Below are positions 31,199-38,071 of a DNA stretch of 38,071 nucleotides, piece after piece. The notes under the pieces were generated by a model. That model was not told the DNA's origin. It saw only the letters and a program-made list of their open reading frames with translations, and did no database searches. The translations under genes and the position numbers were made by a program. This stretch comes from a virus. The number at the start of each line of letters is the position of its first letter. The first letter of the stretch is position 1. The stretch is taken from positions 1-38,071 of the IMG/VR virus record IMGVR_UViG_3300048837_000439; one strand, 5' to 3'.

Positions 31199-31561
31199 AT
31201 GATTATCACTATTATTTTATTGGCAATTTTATTAATTGGAATTTATATAGCAAATAAAAGCTATAATTTTGACTTACTTGGTATTGTATTGAGCACTGTT
31301 TCTGGATTATATTTAGTGATGCATTTATTATTTTGGGCGCTTGCTTCTTATGACTATAATCTGTTTGTCGAAAAAAGAAACTCTTTTGTATTTACTTTAG
31401 AGTCTTCACGAGAGAATAAAAGGGATTTAGAATCAGCTGCAATATTGAAAGAAATTTCAGATTGGAATCAAGAATTGGCATCTCAAAAATATAATAACAC
31501 TCTTTTTTTATTGGACGACTATATTGATGACAGAATTGAATATTTAGAACCTATTAAATAA
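31199..31561 (+). CDS. Membrane protein with two N-terminal segments (120 aa)
   Basis: A 120-residue protein from the ATG at 31199. Residues about 1-20 (MIITIILLAILLIGIYIANK) and about 28-50 (LLGIVLSTVSGLYLVMHLLF) are hydrophobic, with a charged remainder. It is the first gene of the rightward block. Such early phage membrane proteins can exclude other phages, but the function here is unknown. Confidence 0.6.
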   Translation: MIITIILLAILLIGIYIANKSYNFDLLGIVLSTVSGLYLVMHLLFWALASYDYNLFVEKRNSFVFTLESSRENKRDLESAAILKEISDWNQELASQKYNNTLFLLDDYIDDRIEYLEPIK

Positions 31562-31569
31562 ACTAAAAT

Positions 31570-31764
31570 ATGAAACTATCAAAAAAAGCAAGAAAAGCCA
31601 TTACAGAAGATGTAAAGCTAAAGTTATCACTTAGTACTGGAAAATCAATATCCACTATTAGGAACTGGATAAAGGACGATAGCGATAGATTGACAACTAT
31701 AAAGACAATCGAAGCAATAAAAGAGCATACAGGTTTAACGCAGGATGAAATATTTGAAAATTAA
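31570..31764 (+). CDS. Small helix-turn-helix, Cro-like regulator (64 aa)
   Basis: A 64-residue protein. STGKSISTIRNWIKDDSDRL gives the turn and recognition helix, followed by IKTIEAIKEHTGLTQDEIFE, the usual helix after it. It lies second in the rightward block, like Cro-type regulators. It may repress the divergent promoter; its operator is not seen. Confidence 0.6.
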   Translation: MKLSKKARKAITEDVKLKLSLSTGKSISTIRNWIKDDSDRLTTIKTIEAIKEHTGLTQDEIFEN

Positions 31765-31767
31765 GTT

Positions 31768-31947
31768 ATGGAAACAAAAGAATGGAAGTCAGAAAAGCAA
31801 ATTATGAGCGAATTGCAAAGTGAAAATAAGCAATTAAAATTATTATTAAACAATATAATAAATGCTAAAAATAAAGCTGTTGATAGTCACGGTGTTTTTG
31901 AAGTACTTCAAGAAATAGACAAAGCAAAAAAAGAAATTAACCAATGA
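31768..31947 (+). CDS. Small coiled-coil protein (59 aa)
   Basis: A 59-residue Lys/Gln/Asn-rich protein (METKEWKSEKQIMSELQSEN ...), helical throughout, with heptad-like Leu/Ile. It starts 3 bases after the regulator and ends with ATGA where a 17-residue frame begins. Function unknown. Confidence 0.55.
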   Translation: METKEWKSEKQIMSELQSENKQLKLLLNNIINAKNKAVDSHGVFEVLQEIDKAKKEINQ

Positions 31948-31984
31948 CATCAACCGATCTAAAAGCCAATGCTGTAACTCCACT

Positions 31985-32050
31985 ATGTATAAGCTAAATG
32001 ATATTTATATCTGTAAGGCTTGTGGGTGTGTGGCGGAAAGTGAAGTATAA
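31985..32050 (+). CDS. Tiny zinc-finger-like peptide (21 aa)
   Basis: A 21-residue frame ends CKACGCVAESEV, with Cys-x2-Cys-x-Cys. Tiny zinc peptides occur in phage early regions. No other support; expression uncertain. Confidence 0.35.
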   Translation: MYKLNDIYICKACGCVAESEV

Positions 32051-32146
32051 CGGTTTGTATATGGTCTGCGCCTTAAACAGACCTAAACATCGAATTATTA
32101 ACGAACCCTTTTTATTTTTTTAAGGGGTGCAATTGAAAGACAAAAT

Positions 32147-32320
32147 ATGAAAAATTATCTAATCAAAGAATTGAGAATTATCGGTGATGATACCGAAGTA
32201 AGGGAGTTTAAAAAAGAAGCTATGACTGTTGATGACATTCTTTATGATTTACAAGGCTCTATTATAAAGTCAAAATCTAAACAGACTTCTGAAATACGCA
32301 TAACCATTAAAGAAATATAA
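32147..32320 (+). CDS. Hypothetical protein (57 aa)
   Basis: A 57-residue protein (MKNYLIKELRIIGDDTEVRE ...) with strand-helix-strand pattern and a basic end. It ends one base before the next ATG (32322). Function unknown. Confidence 0.55.
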   Translation: MKNYLIKELRIIGDDTEVREFKKEAMTVDDILYDLQGSIIKSKSKQTSEIRITIKEI

Positions 32321-32321
32321 A

Positions 32322-32732
32322 ATGGAACTATCAAAAAGAATTGAGAACGCTTTAAGAATAGCTGAATCTATAAAAAAAGGGAAAATAGACAGTAAAAATT
32401 TATATGATTTATTGCTACACCTTTCAGAAGCCAAAAATGAGCTTGAAAGTAAAACGCCAACGCAAGTTATAGAACTTTTAGTTGACACTTTATTTAGAAA
32501 AGCCATACATCACGGACATTTATATAATGATGATTTTCATTTAAAAGGCTATGAAAATTACATTAAAACAATGACTAAATTTTTCATAAAAAACAGAGAA
32601 GAACTTGATAAAATAGGTTGGAACTCAAAAAGATTTATAGGGACAATAGATGGAATTTGCAATCATTGTGGTGGTGATGTGGCGGAAGAACCTTGGGATT
32701 TGTGTAAAGGATGTTCAGAGGTTTTACCGTAA
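32322..32732 (+). CDS. Protein with C-terminal zinc-ribbon-like motif (136 aa)
   Basis: 136 residues. The N-terminal two thirds are helical with MELSKRIENALRIAESIKKG; the C-terminus has CNHCGG and CKGC, a Cys4 zinc-binding pattern in an acidic context (ICNHCGGDVAEEPWDLCKGC). A role in protein or nucleic-acid binding is inferred. It ends before the hairpin block. Confidence 0.6.
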   Translation: MELSKRIENALRIAESIKKGKIDSKNLYDLLLHLSEAKNELESKTPTQVIELLVDTLFRKAIHHGHLYNDDFHLKGYENYIKTMTKFFIKNREELDKIGWNSKRFIGTIDGICNHCGGDVAEEPWDLCKGCSEVLP

Positions 32733-32821
32733 GTAACTAAAAAAGGGCAATGGCAAAAAAATAAAAAAACTGATAAGCAATGACCATAGATAAAGCACTT
32801 ACTTGGCATAAACTATATACC

Positions 32822-32885
32822 GTGTTGTAAAATCGTTTTAATGTTTTACAACACCAAGCTATGAGCCGTTTTAATGGCTTATAGC
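32822..32885. other. Two tandem stem-loops with identical loop sequence
   Basis: Hairpin 1: GTGTTGTAAAA (32822-32832) pairs perfectly with TTTTACAACAC (32844-32854), 11 bp. Hairpin 2: GCTATGAGCC (32858-32867) pairs with GGCTTATAGC (32876-32885), 10 bp with one wobble. Both loops carry CGTTTTAATG (32834-32843 and 32867-32876). There is no T run. It could be an RNA element, a protein binding site or a recombination site. Confidence 0.7.
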
Positions 32886-32914
32886 AACTGTTATAATAAT
32901 TAATACTAATAGAT

Positions 32915-33148
32915 ATGGAAGAAAAAATATATTATTGGGTTGGCTTAATTGCTATTTGGTCAGGTATTGTATATTTGACAATAAAAATAACATGCTTAAT
33001 ATTAATATCTTTAATTAATTGTATGGGTGATAAGTTCGATAAAATGTGGTTTTTTATGGAATTTATTTATTACCGAAAAAAGTTTAAGGAATGGGTAAAG
33101 GATAAAGAGAGACATCCAAGAATGAAAAAAAATAATTTATCTGATTAA
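32915..33148 (+). CDS. Small membrane protein (77 aa)
   Basis: A 77-residue protein with two hydrophobic stretches (about 5-38) and a basic C-terminus. Its TAA (33146-33148) overlaps the TAA of the convergent spanin gene in a TTAA site. It may be a membrane exclusion or holin-like protein; unknown. Confidence 0.55.
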   Translation: MEEKIYYWVGLIAIWSGIVYLTIKITCLILISLINCMGDKFDKMWFFMEFIYYRKKFKEWVKDKERHPRMKKNNLSD

Positions 33149-33675
33149 ACCCACCCCAAAGGATTAAGAGTTTTCCTAAAGTAAGAAACAACCAAATAAA
33201 CAACTCCCACAATTATAATTATCCACCACGGAAATCCCCGCTTGACTGCCAAATCTTTTTTAACGGTTTGGCTTTCTTTCTTTGTATTGGTTTCTATTTT
33301 TAGATCCGTTTGAGCAACTTCATTAGAGATTAGCGAAACACTGTCTTTCATTTCTACCTTAGCTACTTCTTTTCGCTTCGATATAACCGCATTTGCGCCC
33401 TTTATTTTAGTTTCCCTACCTTGACTATCAATCAGTGTTATTTCTTTATTAGGGTCTGCTTGTGTAAGTTCTATTGTGCTTTCATCGGTTATTGAAACTT
33501 TGGTTTCTGTCTTTGTGCCGGTACTGTCTTTTTTGGTTTCATTAATATCGGTTTGTGATATTGAAGTGGATGTTTCAATCCTTACCTTTTCCTTTTCAAC
33601 AAGTTTTTTCTTACTGCCACAAGAGCAAAGAAATACAACGGCTAAAATATAGGGTATTATTTTTTGTACTTTCAT
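33145..33675 (-). CDS. Unimolecular spanin (lysis)
   Basis: 176 residues. The N-terminus MKVQKIIPYILAVVFLCSCG has a lipobox (L-C-S-C19), so the mature protein is an outer-membrane lipoprotein. The C-terminal WWIIIIVGVVYLVVSYF (about 150-166) is an inner-membrane anchor. The middle is a charged, Ser/Thr-rich periplasmic linker. This is the plan of one-piece (u-) spanins that join the two membranes in lysis. It follows the DUF5675 gene and membrane genes. Sequence similarity among spanins is low, so this is topology-based. Confidence 0.8.
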   Translation of the reverse strand: MKVQKIIPYILAVVFLCSCGSKKKLVEKEKVRIETSTSISQTDINETKKDSTGTKTETKVSITDESTIELTQADPNKEITLIDSQGRETKIKGANAVISKRKEVAKVEMKDSVSLISNEVAQTDLKIETNTKKESQTVKKDLAVKRGFPWWIIIIVGVVYLVVSYFRKTLNPLGWV

Positions 33676-33706
33676 AATAAAGTATTACATTTGATTTTTA
33701 CTTCTT

Positions 33707-33736
33707 AAAAAAAATCGGAGGTAGTTAGACCGATTT
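33707..33736 (-). terminator. Terminator between DUF5675 gene and spanin
   Basis: AAATCGG (minus, 33736-33730) pairs with CCGATTT (33718-33712), 7 bp, then a run of Ts (33711-33707). It precedes the spanin start at 33675, so the spanin may be transcribed by read-through or from an unseen promoter. Confidence 0.7.
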
Positions 33737-33769
33737 GTAGTAAATCTTTTTCATAATTTGGTTTATAGA

Positions 33770-33793
33770 AACCCTTTCAGTTTTGGAAGGGTT
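33770..33793. terminator. Second terminator-like hairpin after the DUF5675 gene
   Basis: AACCCTTTC (33770-33778) pairs with GGAAGGGTT (33785-33793), 9 bp with one wobble. T runs lie on both sides, longer on the plus strand. It would end transcription both from the lysis block and from the right. Confidence 0.65.
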
Positions 33794-33795
33794 TT

Positions 33796-34197
33796 TTATG
33801 TTATGGATAGATCAAAACCGTTAGGTGCTAATTCAAGTATCTTGTTTAGTGTATTCTTAGAGTTTAGAATATCCCTGAACCCATCGTTATTAATGTCTTT
33901 TAAAGTGTCCCCTACCAAAATACATCCCAATATATCCCAATGGTAATTTCCCGGATGAATTAAAATATATTCACGCCCCGGAACGTTAAGAACGTGGAAA
34001 TGCTTTTTAAACTTTGGTGAAGTACGTGGAATAACTTTATATGTACCGGTAGGAATACAACTTTTTTGCGTTGCGTTGTTTAACCACGGAAGTTCAAGAG
34101 TTTTACATCTAAATATTTCGTTTCCGTTATCGGTCAATGTAAACTCGCCAAGCGTTTGTTTTTGCTCGTGCGAAAATCTTTTTATTGTTGCTTTCAT
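33796..34197 (-). CDS. DUF5675 protein, possible lysin
   Basis: 133 residues with the DUF5675 pattern: CKTLELPWLNN, SCIPTGTYKVIPRTSP, VPGREYILIHPGNYHWD and LGCILVGD. The last parts (H-x-G-N ... G-C) resemble the active site of L,D-transpeptidase-like enzymes, which suggests a cell-wall role. It is next to holin candidates and the spanin, so it may be the endolysin. This is inference; the family's activity is not established to my knowledge. Confidence 0.75.
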   Translation of the reverse strand: MKATIKRFSHEQKQTLGEFTLTDNGNEIFRCKTLELPWLNNATQKSCIPTGTYKVIPRTSPKFKKHFHVLNVPGREYILIHPGNYHWDILGCILVGDTLKDINNDGFRDILNSKNTLNKILELAPNGFDLSIT

Positions 34198-34379
34198 TCC
34201 CTATCCTGTTTAATGCCATCGGTTGAAGTTATGTTCGCCATATGGCTGTTTATTACGTTTTTGATGTACTCGCATAGCGTGTTCTCGCCTCGCTTAAGGG
34301 TTTCTTCCAATCGTTCCTTTGATGCGCTCAACTTCTCTTTTATTGCATCTTTACGGGTCTGTTTCTTTTCCTTACACAT
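34194..34379 (-). CDS. Small charged helical protein (61 aa)
   Basis: A 61-residue Lys/Glu-rich protein (KKQTRKDAIKEKLSASKERL ...), a single long helix with no membrane segment. It overlaps the DUF5675 gene by four bases and the holin candidate by eight. It may act with the lysis proteins, but no function is known. Confidence 0.5.
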   Translation of the reverse strand: MCKEKKQTRKDAIKEKLSASKERLEETLKRGENTLCEYIKNVINSHMANITSTDGIKQDRE

Positions 34380-34635
34380 CTTTCATTCTGTATTTCTCAA
34401 AATTAGTAACAAAGTCATCATATTGCTTGTTTATCCTTATTAAGGATGCGTTAAATTCTTTTAGTTCCGCAACTATTTCCCTTTGCATAGCTTTATTTTC
34501 TTTGTAAAGATACACCGTTGCCGAACCAAGCAATAGAACCGCACCGAGTAAAATTCCCGTTACCGTTGCATCGTTGGTGGATATAATCGCTTTAACGTCA
34601 TCTGTACTTTGTAGTAGGATAAATAATAAAATCAT
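34372..34635 (-). CDS. Membrane protein, holin candidate (87 aa)
   Basis: From the ATG at 34633-34635 (ATGA with the previous stop) 87 residues. A short hydrophobic start and a clear membrane helix VTGILLGAVLLLGSATVYLY (about 25-44), then a charged helix. This size and topology fit a class of holins or the coiled-coil holin partners. Position in the lysis block supports it. Confidence 0.55.
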   Translation of the reverse strand: MILLFILLQSTDDVKAIISTNDATVTGILLGAVLLLGSATVYLYKENKAMQREIVAELKEFNASLIRINKQYDDFVTNFEKYRMKDV

Positions 34636-34967
34636 AGTTTCTTTAGGGCTAAGAGAATTGATAAAAAGAAGACTATGGCACAAATAATCACTTCGTACCA
34701 AAAGCCGTAGGTTTCATAGTTAACAAGGTTTCCGAACAAACAAATAATGTTCATTAACGGCAAAGCAATAACTGAAAGTTTTGTGAACCAACAATAATTT
34801 CTATTGGATACAATAAATACGTAGATAAAAACAATGTTTGTCAAAAGTGAATAACCTAAAATGTTACCCCATATAGTAAAATCCATCTGAATAAAGTTAC
34901 TGGCGAAAGTTGCCAATAGCATTATCGGTGGGATTACGTTTAAATATTTTGACAAAAATCTTTTCAT
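34632..34967 (-). CDS. Polytopic membrane protein, holin candidate (111 aa)
   Basis: A 111-residue protein with four likely membrane helices: about 10-29, 35-54, 60-80 and 92-109 (LGYSLLTNIVFIYVFIVSN is one). It starts in a TAATG overlap and ends in ATGA. Small polytopic membrane proteins in lysis blocks are holin candidates. Confidence 0.5.
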   Translation of the reverse strand: MKRFLSKYLNVIPPIMLLATFASNFIQMDFTIWGNILGYSLLTNIVFIYVFIVSNRNYCWFTKLSVIALPLMNIICLFGNLVNYETYGFWYEVIICAIVFFLSILLALKKL

Positions 34968-35371
34968 TATGCTGGTGGTGGATTTTTGATACCGCCTCCT
35001 CCAATTACGCTTTGGAAGTTTTCAATAGTTTCAATATGCACCTGTTTGCCTTGATGTGTTGCGCTTAATGTATTGTTCACGTAATTCAGTTGCGCTAAGA
35101 TTACTTCTGCTTCTGTATCTGTCATAGCATTTTTATTAGGTTGGTTTTTCCTAAATTCTGCCTTGTGCATTGCCCTCAATGCGTGGTTTTCCTGTTTTAG
35201 ATTGTTGGTTTCTTCCTTTTTGTTTAGCCAAAGCCAAAGCAATTTAATGCTTGTTATGTTTGCGCCAATAATCAAAAGAACGCCCTCCAAAGTTAAGGTA
35301 TCTCTGTAAATAAACATAGCCGTTAAGAAAATTAGTGCTATGCCCCCTGCGTAAATTAGTTTTGTTTTCAT
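34967..35371 (-). CDS. Membrane protein with two N-terminal helices (134 aa)
   Basis: A 134-residue protein with hydrophobic segments at about 5-23 and 28-48, then a helical, charged middle and a Gly/Pro-rich end (GGGGIKNPPPA). It follows the receptor-binding candidate. It may be a lysis accessory or tail-fibre linked membrane protein; unknown. Confidence 0.45.
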   Translation of the reverse strand: MKTKLIYAGGIALIFLTAMFIYRDTLTLEGVLLIIGANITSIKLLWLWLNKKEETNNLKQENHALRAMHKAEFRKNQPNKNAMTDTEAEVILAQLNYVNNTLSATHQGKQVHIETIENFQSVIGGGGIKNPPPA

Positions 35372-35381
35372 TGTTTTATAT

Positions 35382-36512
35382 TTAAGTTAATAACCTATTG
35401 CTTGCATCCAATACATCGGCATCGCTCATTGATACGCTAAATCCAGCAAGAGATTGAACCTTGCCACCGAAATAAATACTTCCTGAAAGTTGCCGTCCTA
35501 TTTCCAAAACAGTAGTTTCAGAGAACGTTTCAGCGTTGGTAATACTCCCTACAAAAATACCGTTTAAAAAACCCTCGGTTAAACTTCCTGTCCGTCTAAG
35601 TGCCAAACATTGCCTTATGCTTGTTGGTCTTTGGCTTCCATAACTTATAAGGCTTGCTGTGGTTCCAGGGTTATAGTTTGAATGTCGGAATAAGGTCGCT
35701 CTCGTATCGCTGTAAATACCAACCCTGTTCCCTGTGGTAACGCCCTGTTCGGTAAAAACACCTTGCACTGCTAATCCACTTTGGCTTTCAAATACAACGA
35801 AAACGGTACTGTTCTTATCCAAAATAGACGTTCCCGAAGCAGACGTTAAAAGGTCATTTGTTCCATCAAATTTCATAGCTTGCTTTCCGCCCGAAGTATC
35901 GGGAGTTCCTGCGTTTACAACTCTTGGCTGGTTTGCGGTTGTTCCTTGTGTTAGGTTTCGGCTTCCCACTTGGTCGTAACGTGTTGTTACATAACCGCTA
36001 TTTGCGCCTATAAAGGTTGCCTGTGCTACACTATCGTAATTATTACCAACAAACCCAACGTCCAATGTTCCGCCCGCAGAGCTTCTTATGGTGCTTGAAT
36101 ACCCGCTATAAGCAGCACGAAGTTTATTAAACGAATACCCAAATATTCCGTTTGCGTATTTGTCGAATAGCAATATCAAATCTGTGCTTTGAACAACGGT
36201 ATTGCTGAAATCACTTTTATTGCCTAAAACATCAACGGTCTTTAATTTTATGGAATAGCTTGTGCCGTCTGTTAATCCCTCAATAGTCCATCCCTCTGTA
36301 TCATCGGTGGTATTTTCTAAGAAAGAACCATCAACCCATACTTCATAATGGTCTATTGCATTGTCAGCACTTGGCGTAGTCCAATCCAAAGTAATGCTGT
36401 CATAATCAAAAGCCATTACGTTCAAATCTGCTATTGCGCCAACGAAAACAGGCGGAGTTACGTTTTTTTGAGCGTTTGCTAATCGGATTATATTTATGTG
36501 TCGGCTATTCAT
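35382..36512 (-). CDS. Fibronectin-III plus lectin-like tail protein (receptor-binding candidate)
   Basis: 376 residues. Residues about 22-110 are a fibronectin type III domain (FDYDSITLDWTTPSADNAID, EGLTDGTSYSIKLKTVDVLG). Residues about 113-376 match the arabinofuranosidase-B/concanavalin-like domain of phage tail proteins: YSFNKLRAAYSGYS, GYVTTRYDQVGSRNLTQ and TANQPRVVNAG. These usually bind surface glycans. It follows the leucine-rich-repeat tail protein with TAATG overlap, so it is a likely receptor-binding component. Whether it has enzyme activity is unknown. Confidence 0.75.
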   Translation of the reverse strand: MNSRHINIIRLANAQKNVTPPVFVGAIADLNVMAFDYDSITLDWTTPSADNAIDHYEVWVDGSFLENTTDDTEGWTIEGLTDGTSYSIKLKTVDVLGNKSDFSNTVVQSTDLILLFDKYANGIFGYSFNKLRAAYSGYSSTIRSSAGGTLDVGFVGNNYDSVAQATFIGANSGYVTTRYDQVGSRNLTQGTTANQPRVVNAGTPDTSGGKQAMKFDGTNDLLTSASGTSILDKNSTVFVVFESQSGLAVQGVFTEQGVTTGNRVGIYSDTRATLFRHSNYNPGTTASLISYGSQRPTSIRQCLALRRTGSLTEGFLNGIFVGSITNAETFSETTVLEIGRQLSGSIYFGGKVQSLAGFSVSMSDADVLDASNRLLT

Positions 36513-38071
36513 TATGATTCATCAACTGTTCCCCCACGTCCTATTATTGCTATTTTCGCTGCATCACTTTCGGAAGTTCTGCCTATGTCAATATAAACAG
36601 TTCCATCAAATAAGTTATCGTTCAAATCAATCAATATTTGGTCTAAGTCGGTTCCTGTTATTGAGTTGTTTGCACAGTCTAATAAGGTTAAATCAACATT
36701 GTTTGAAATATCCAATGTTGTTAGGTTATTTGAACTTACACTAATTTCTGTTAATGCTATATTAAGGGATAAGTCAATTTCTGTTAATGAATTTGAGGTA
36801 ATAGATACTTCTTCCAAAAGTATATTATTGGATAAATCAATAGATGTTAATCCATTCCCTTCTGCTGAAAAAACAGTAATGTTTACGTTTTCAGATAAAT
36901 CAATAGACGTTATATCATTTTGGTCTATACGTAATATCTCAATCAATGTATTTTTAGTTACATCAAGTTCTGTTAGGTTATTGTTTACCAGTTGCAGTTC
37001 TGTAATTAAAACATTGTTACGTATGTCTATTGATGTTAAACTGACTCCATCTCCATAAATAGTTAATTTTGTTAATTCTATAAGCCTAAAAACTATAAGT
37101 TCAGCTATTGAGGAGAAAGAAACACTTAATTCAGTCAACGAAATCATATCGTTAACATAGATGTAAGTAATTCCCGGTGTAGTTCCCTCTAATTTTAAAT
37201 TCGTAACAAATGAAACATCCTTTGCTTTTATAATAACATCACCTGTATTCCCTGTTAAATCAAGTGTAGGGTCATCTGCTACTTCATCAACTATCGTTAC
37301 ACTTCCTGTTACGTTCCAAACTAAAGTATCTCCTGTATTTGTAACCGTATTAGGCGACCAAGTAGAACTTGTGGAAGTAGTTAAAATAGTAAGCGTAGGG
37401 ATAGGTGGCGCACTCCTTCTCAAATAAGTATAAGCAGTAACAGATCCATTGTTCCAAAGGCATAAATCATAATAGGCATCTTCTTCAAAAGGTGCGCCCT
37501 CTACATATTCACAAGGGTTTCCATATTCATCTTCCACCGTTGGAAAATCAGTATCGCCTGTTTCCGTCAAACAAAGAACCGTTGCCGTTTCTCCTGCGGG
37601 AGCGATTGGGTTCGTTAGCGAAACAACAAAAGCCTTTTCCAAATTTGCCACAAAACTATTGCAGAAATTACCAAAGGGATAGAGCGTTATTTCATCGGCT
37701 GTGTCGGCTGTTACAAGCGGCTTGCTCAATATTATTGGGTTGTTCGGGTCTGTGTTATCTACGTTATCATTATCGCCTGTAACACTTTCTACTGTGCCAG
37801 TTCCTCCGCCCACATTAATCTCAAAAAAGTTTCCTGCACCAAGCTCGGTTAATGGTGAGCCATCACCAATCAAACCTTTACCTCGGTTCACCAACAAAAA
37901 GGATTTTAATATTGTGGAAGAACCATTAACAATATGAACTACCCAGCTTTCATAACCTTGTTTAAGAATGGCAGGGGTTTTAGCGTTGTAATAAGTTGCC
38001 AATCCTGCACCATCCAATGTTGCCAAATCGGTATCTAAAACTGTTTTAATTGTTACTATGTTGTTTTGATG
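36512..38071 (-). CDS. Tail protein with leucine-rich repeats, C-terminal part
   Basis: The frame is open to the last base and is the continuation of 1-1269 across the end repeat. An apparent start at 38026 is a TTG (Leu) and not a true start. After a polar region (about 60-260 from that TTG), residues about 297-457 form leucine-rich repeats. Six exact 21-residue units (positions 330-455, DNA 36662-37039) follow LTxIDLSxNxxLTxLxxxxN, a bacterial extracellular type. Such repeats bind proteins or glycans. Joined, the gene is 2694 bases. Role as fibre or adhesin is inferred. Confidence 0.8.
   Translation of the reverse strand, partial: HQNNIVTIKTVLDTDLATLDGAGLATYYNAKTPAILKQGYESWVVHIVNGSSTILKSFLLVNRGKGLIGDGSPLTELGAGNFFEINVGGGTGTVESVTGDNDNVDNTDPNNPIILSKPLVTADTADEITLYPFGNFCNSFVANLEKAFVVSLTNPIAPAGETATVLCLTETGDTDFPTVEDEYGNPCEYVEGAPFEEDAYYDLCLWNNGSVTAYTYLRRSAPPIPTLTILTTSTSSTWSPNTVTNTGDTLVWNVTGSVTIVDEVADDPTLDLTGNTGDVIIKAKDVSFVTNLKLEGTTPGITYIYVNDMISLTELSVSFSSIAELIVFRLIELTKLTIYGDGVSLTSIDIRNNVLITELQLVNNNLTELDVTKNTLIEILRIDQNDITSIDLSENVNITVFSAEGNGLTSIDLSNNILLEEVSITSNSLTEIDLSLNIALTEISVSSNNLTTLDISNNVDLTLLDCANNSITGTDLDQILIDLNDNLFDGTVYIDIGRTSESDAAKIAIIGRGGTVDES
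36662..37039 (-). repeat. Six tandem 63-bp leucine-rich repeats
   Basis: The 378 bases encode six 21-residue repeats, each beginning with a hydrophobic residue, Thr and Asp-Leu-Ser or similar, for example LTSIDLSNNILLEEV and LTEIDLSLNIALTEI. The DNA repeats are degenerate but keep the 63-base period. Confidence 0.85.
37937..38071. repeat. Right copy of the 135-bp terminal direct repeat
   Basis: Copy of bases 1-135 with two mismatches (38063 G for A, 38069 A for T). The last bases encode HQNN where the left copy encodes QQNN, so the differences are in coding sequence. The overlap supports a circular map with a small strain or end difference. Confidence 0.9.

Noticed and set aside
32780-32884. 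16-residue frame with TAA and a 17-codon in-frame tail
   Set aside because: It runs through the two stem-loops and the tail is explained by repeated loop sequence, so it is not counted as a fourth interrupted gene.
32822-32885. Integron attC-like site
   Set aside because: The stems lack the paired core GTTRRRY/RYYYAAC arrangement and no integrase is present.
34636-34701. Longer start of the holin candidate
   Set aside because: It runs into the 111-residue gene; the ATG at 34635 is in an ATGA overlap.
38024-38026. Start codon of a 504-residue protein
   Set aside because: The codon is TTG inside a frame open to the window end and continuous with the gene at 1-1269.
1-38071. Global reassignment of TAA
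   Set aside because: Most clear genes end in TAA with correct lengths and TAATG overlaps, so TAA is a working stop here.
1-38071. CRISPR array, integrase, reverse transcriptase or toxin-antitoxin pair
   Set aside because: No array-like repeats with spacers and no recognisable protein of these kinds were seen.

Overview
The window looks like a complete, or almost complete, genome of a tailed phage (siphovirus-type, HK97-like head) that infects a member of the Bacteroidota, probably a flavobacterium. The reasons are: AT-rich DNA with little Shine-Dalgarno signal; promoters of the Bacteroidota type (TTG, 19-20 bp spacer, TAnnTTTG); flavobacterial signal peptides ending in AQ or SQ; and small accessory genes typical of Bacteroidota phages (DUF3850, DUF551, DUF5675). 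The first 135 bases recur at the end (37937-38071) with two mismatches. Joining the ends fuses two open-ended reading frames into one 897-residue tail gene, so the molecule is best read as a circular map of about 37.94 kb.

Layout, read leftward because nearly all genes are on the minus strand. 19.5-9.2 kb: small terminase, an unusual inserted cassette (cytidylyltransferase, LicD-like phosphotransferase, small protein, GT4 glycosyltransferase, small protein), large terminase, portal, a 43-residue protein, prohead protease, HK97-type capsid, neck proteins and major tail protein. 9.2-1 kb and 38.1-35.4 kb across the join: tail completion, tail-assembly genes, tape measure, tail-tip proteins, a leucine-rich-repeat tail protein and a fibronectin/lectin-like receptor-binding candidate. 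35.4-33.1 kb: membrane proteins (holin candidates), a DUF5675 protein (possible lysin) and a one-piece spanin. 33.1-31.2 kb: the only rightward block, with a membrane protein, a helix-turn-helix regulator and small early-type proteins. 31.1-28.7 kb: small leftward accessory genes behind regulated promoters. 28.5-24.1 kb: replication and recombination (Rad52-like annealing protein, PD-(D/E)XK exonuclease, an SSB-like gene broken by an in-frame TAA, a TTGCAA-iteron origin candidate, and a primase-polymerase/helicase). 24-19.5 kb: many tiny genes, a secreted beta-barrel protein with truncated relatives, and a degenerate tRNA-like gene.

The genes form tightly coupled operons with ATGA or TAATG overlaps, broken by a few terminator hairpins. 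No integrase, reverse transcriptase, CRISPR array or DNA polymerase was seen. Replication probably relies on the primase-helicase plus host polymerase, and packaging on a P22 gp3-like small terminase with a two-domain large terminase.

The points most worth a second look are the surface-glycan/phosphotransferase cassette between the terminase genes, the helically phased TTGCAA iterons around an AT-rich stretch, three small genes interrupted only by in-frame TAA codons, tandem stem-loops with identical loops, and the beta-barrel gene with shortened copies. No function was confirmed by database search; all calls come from reading the sequence.
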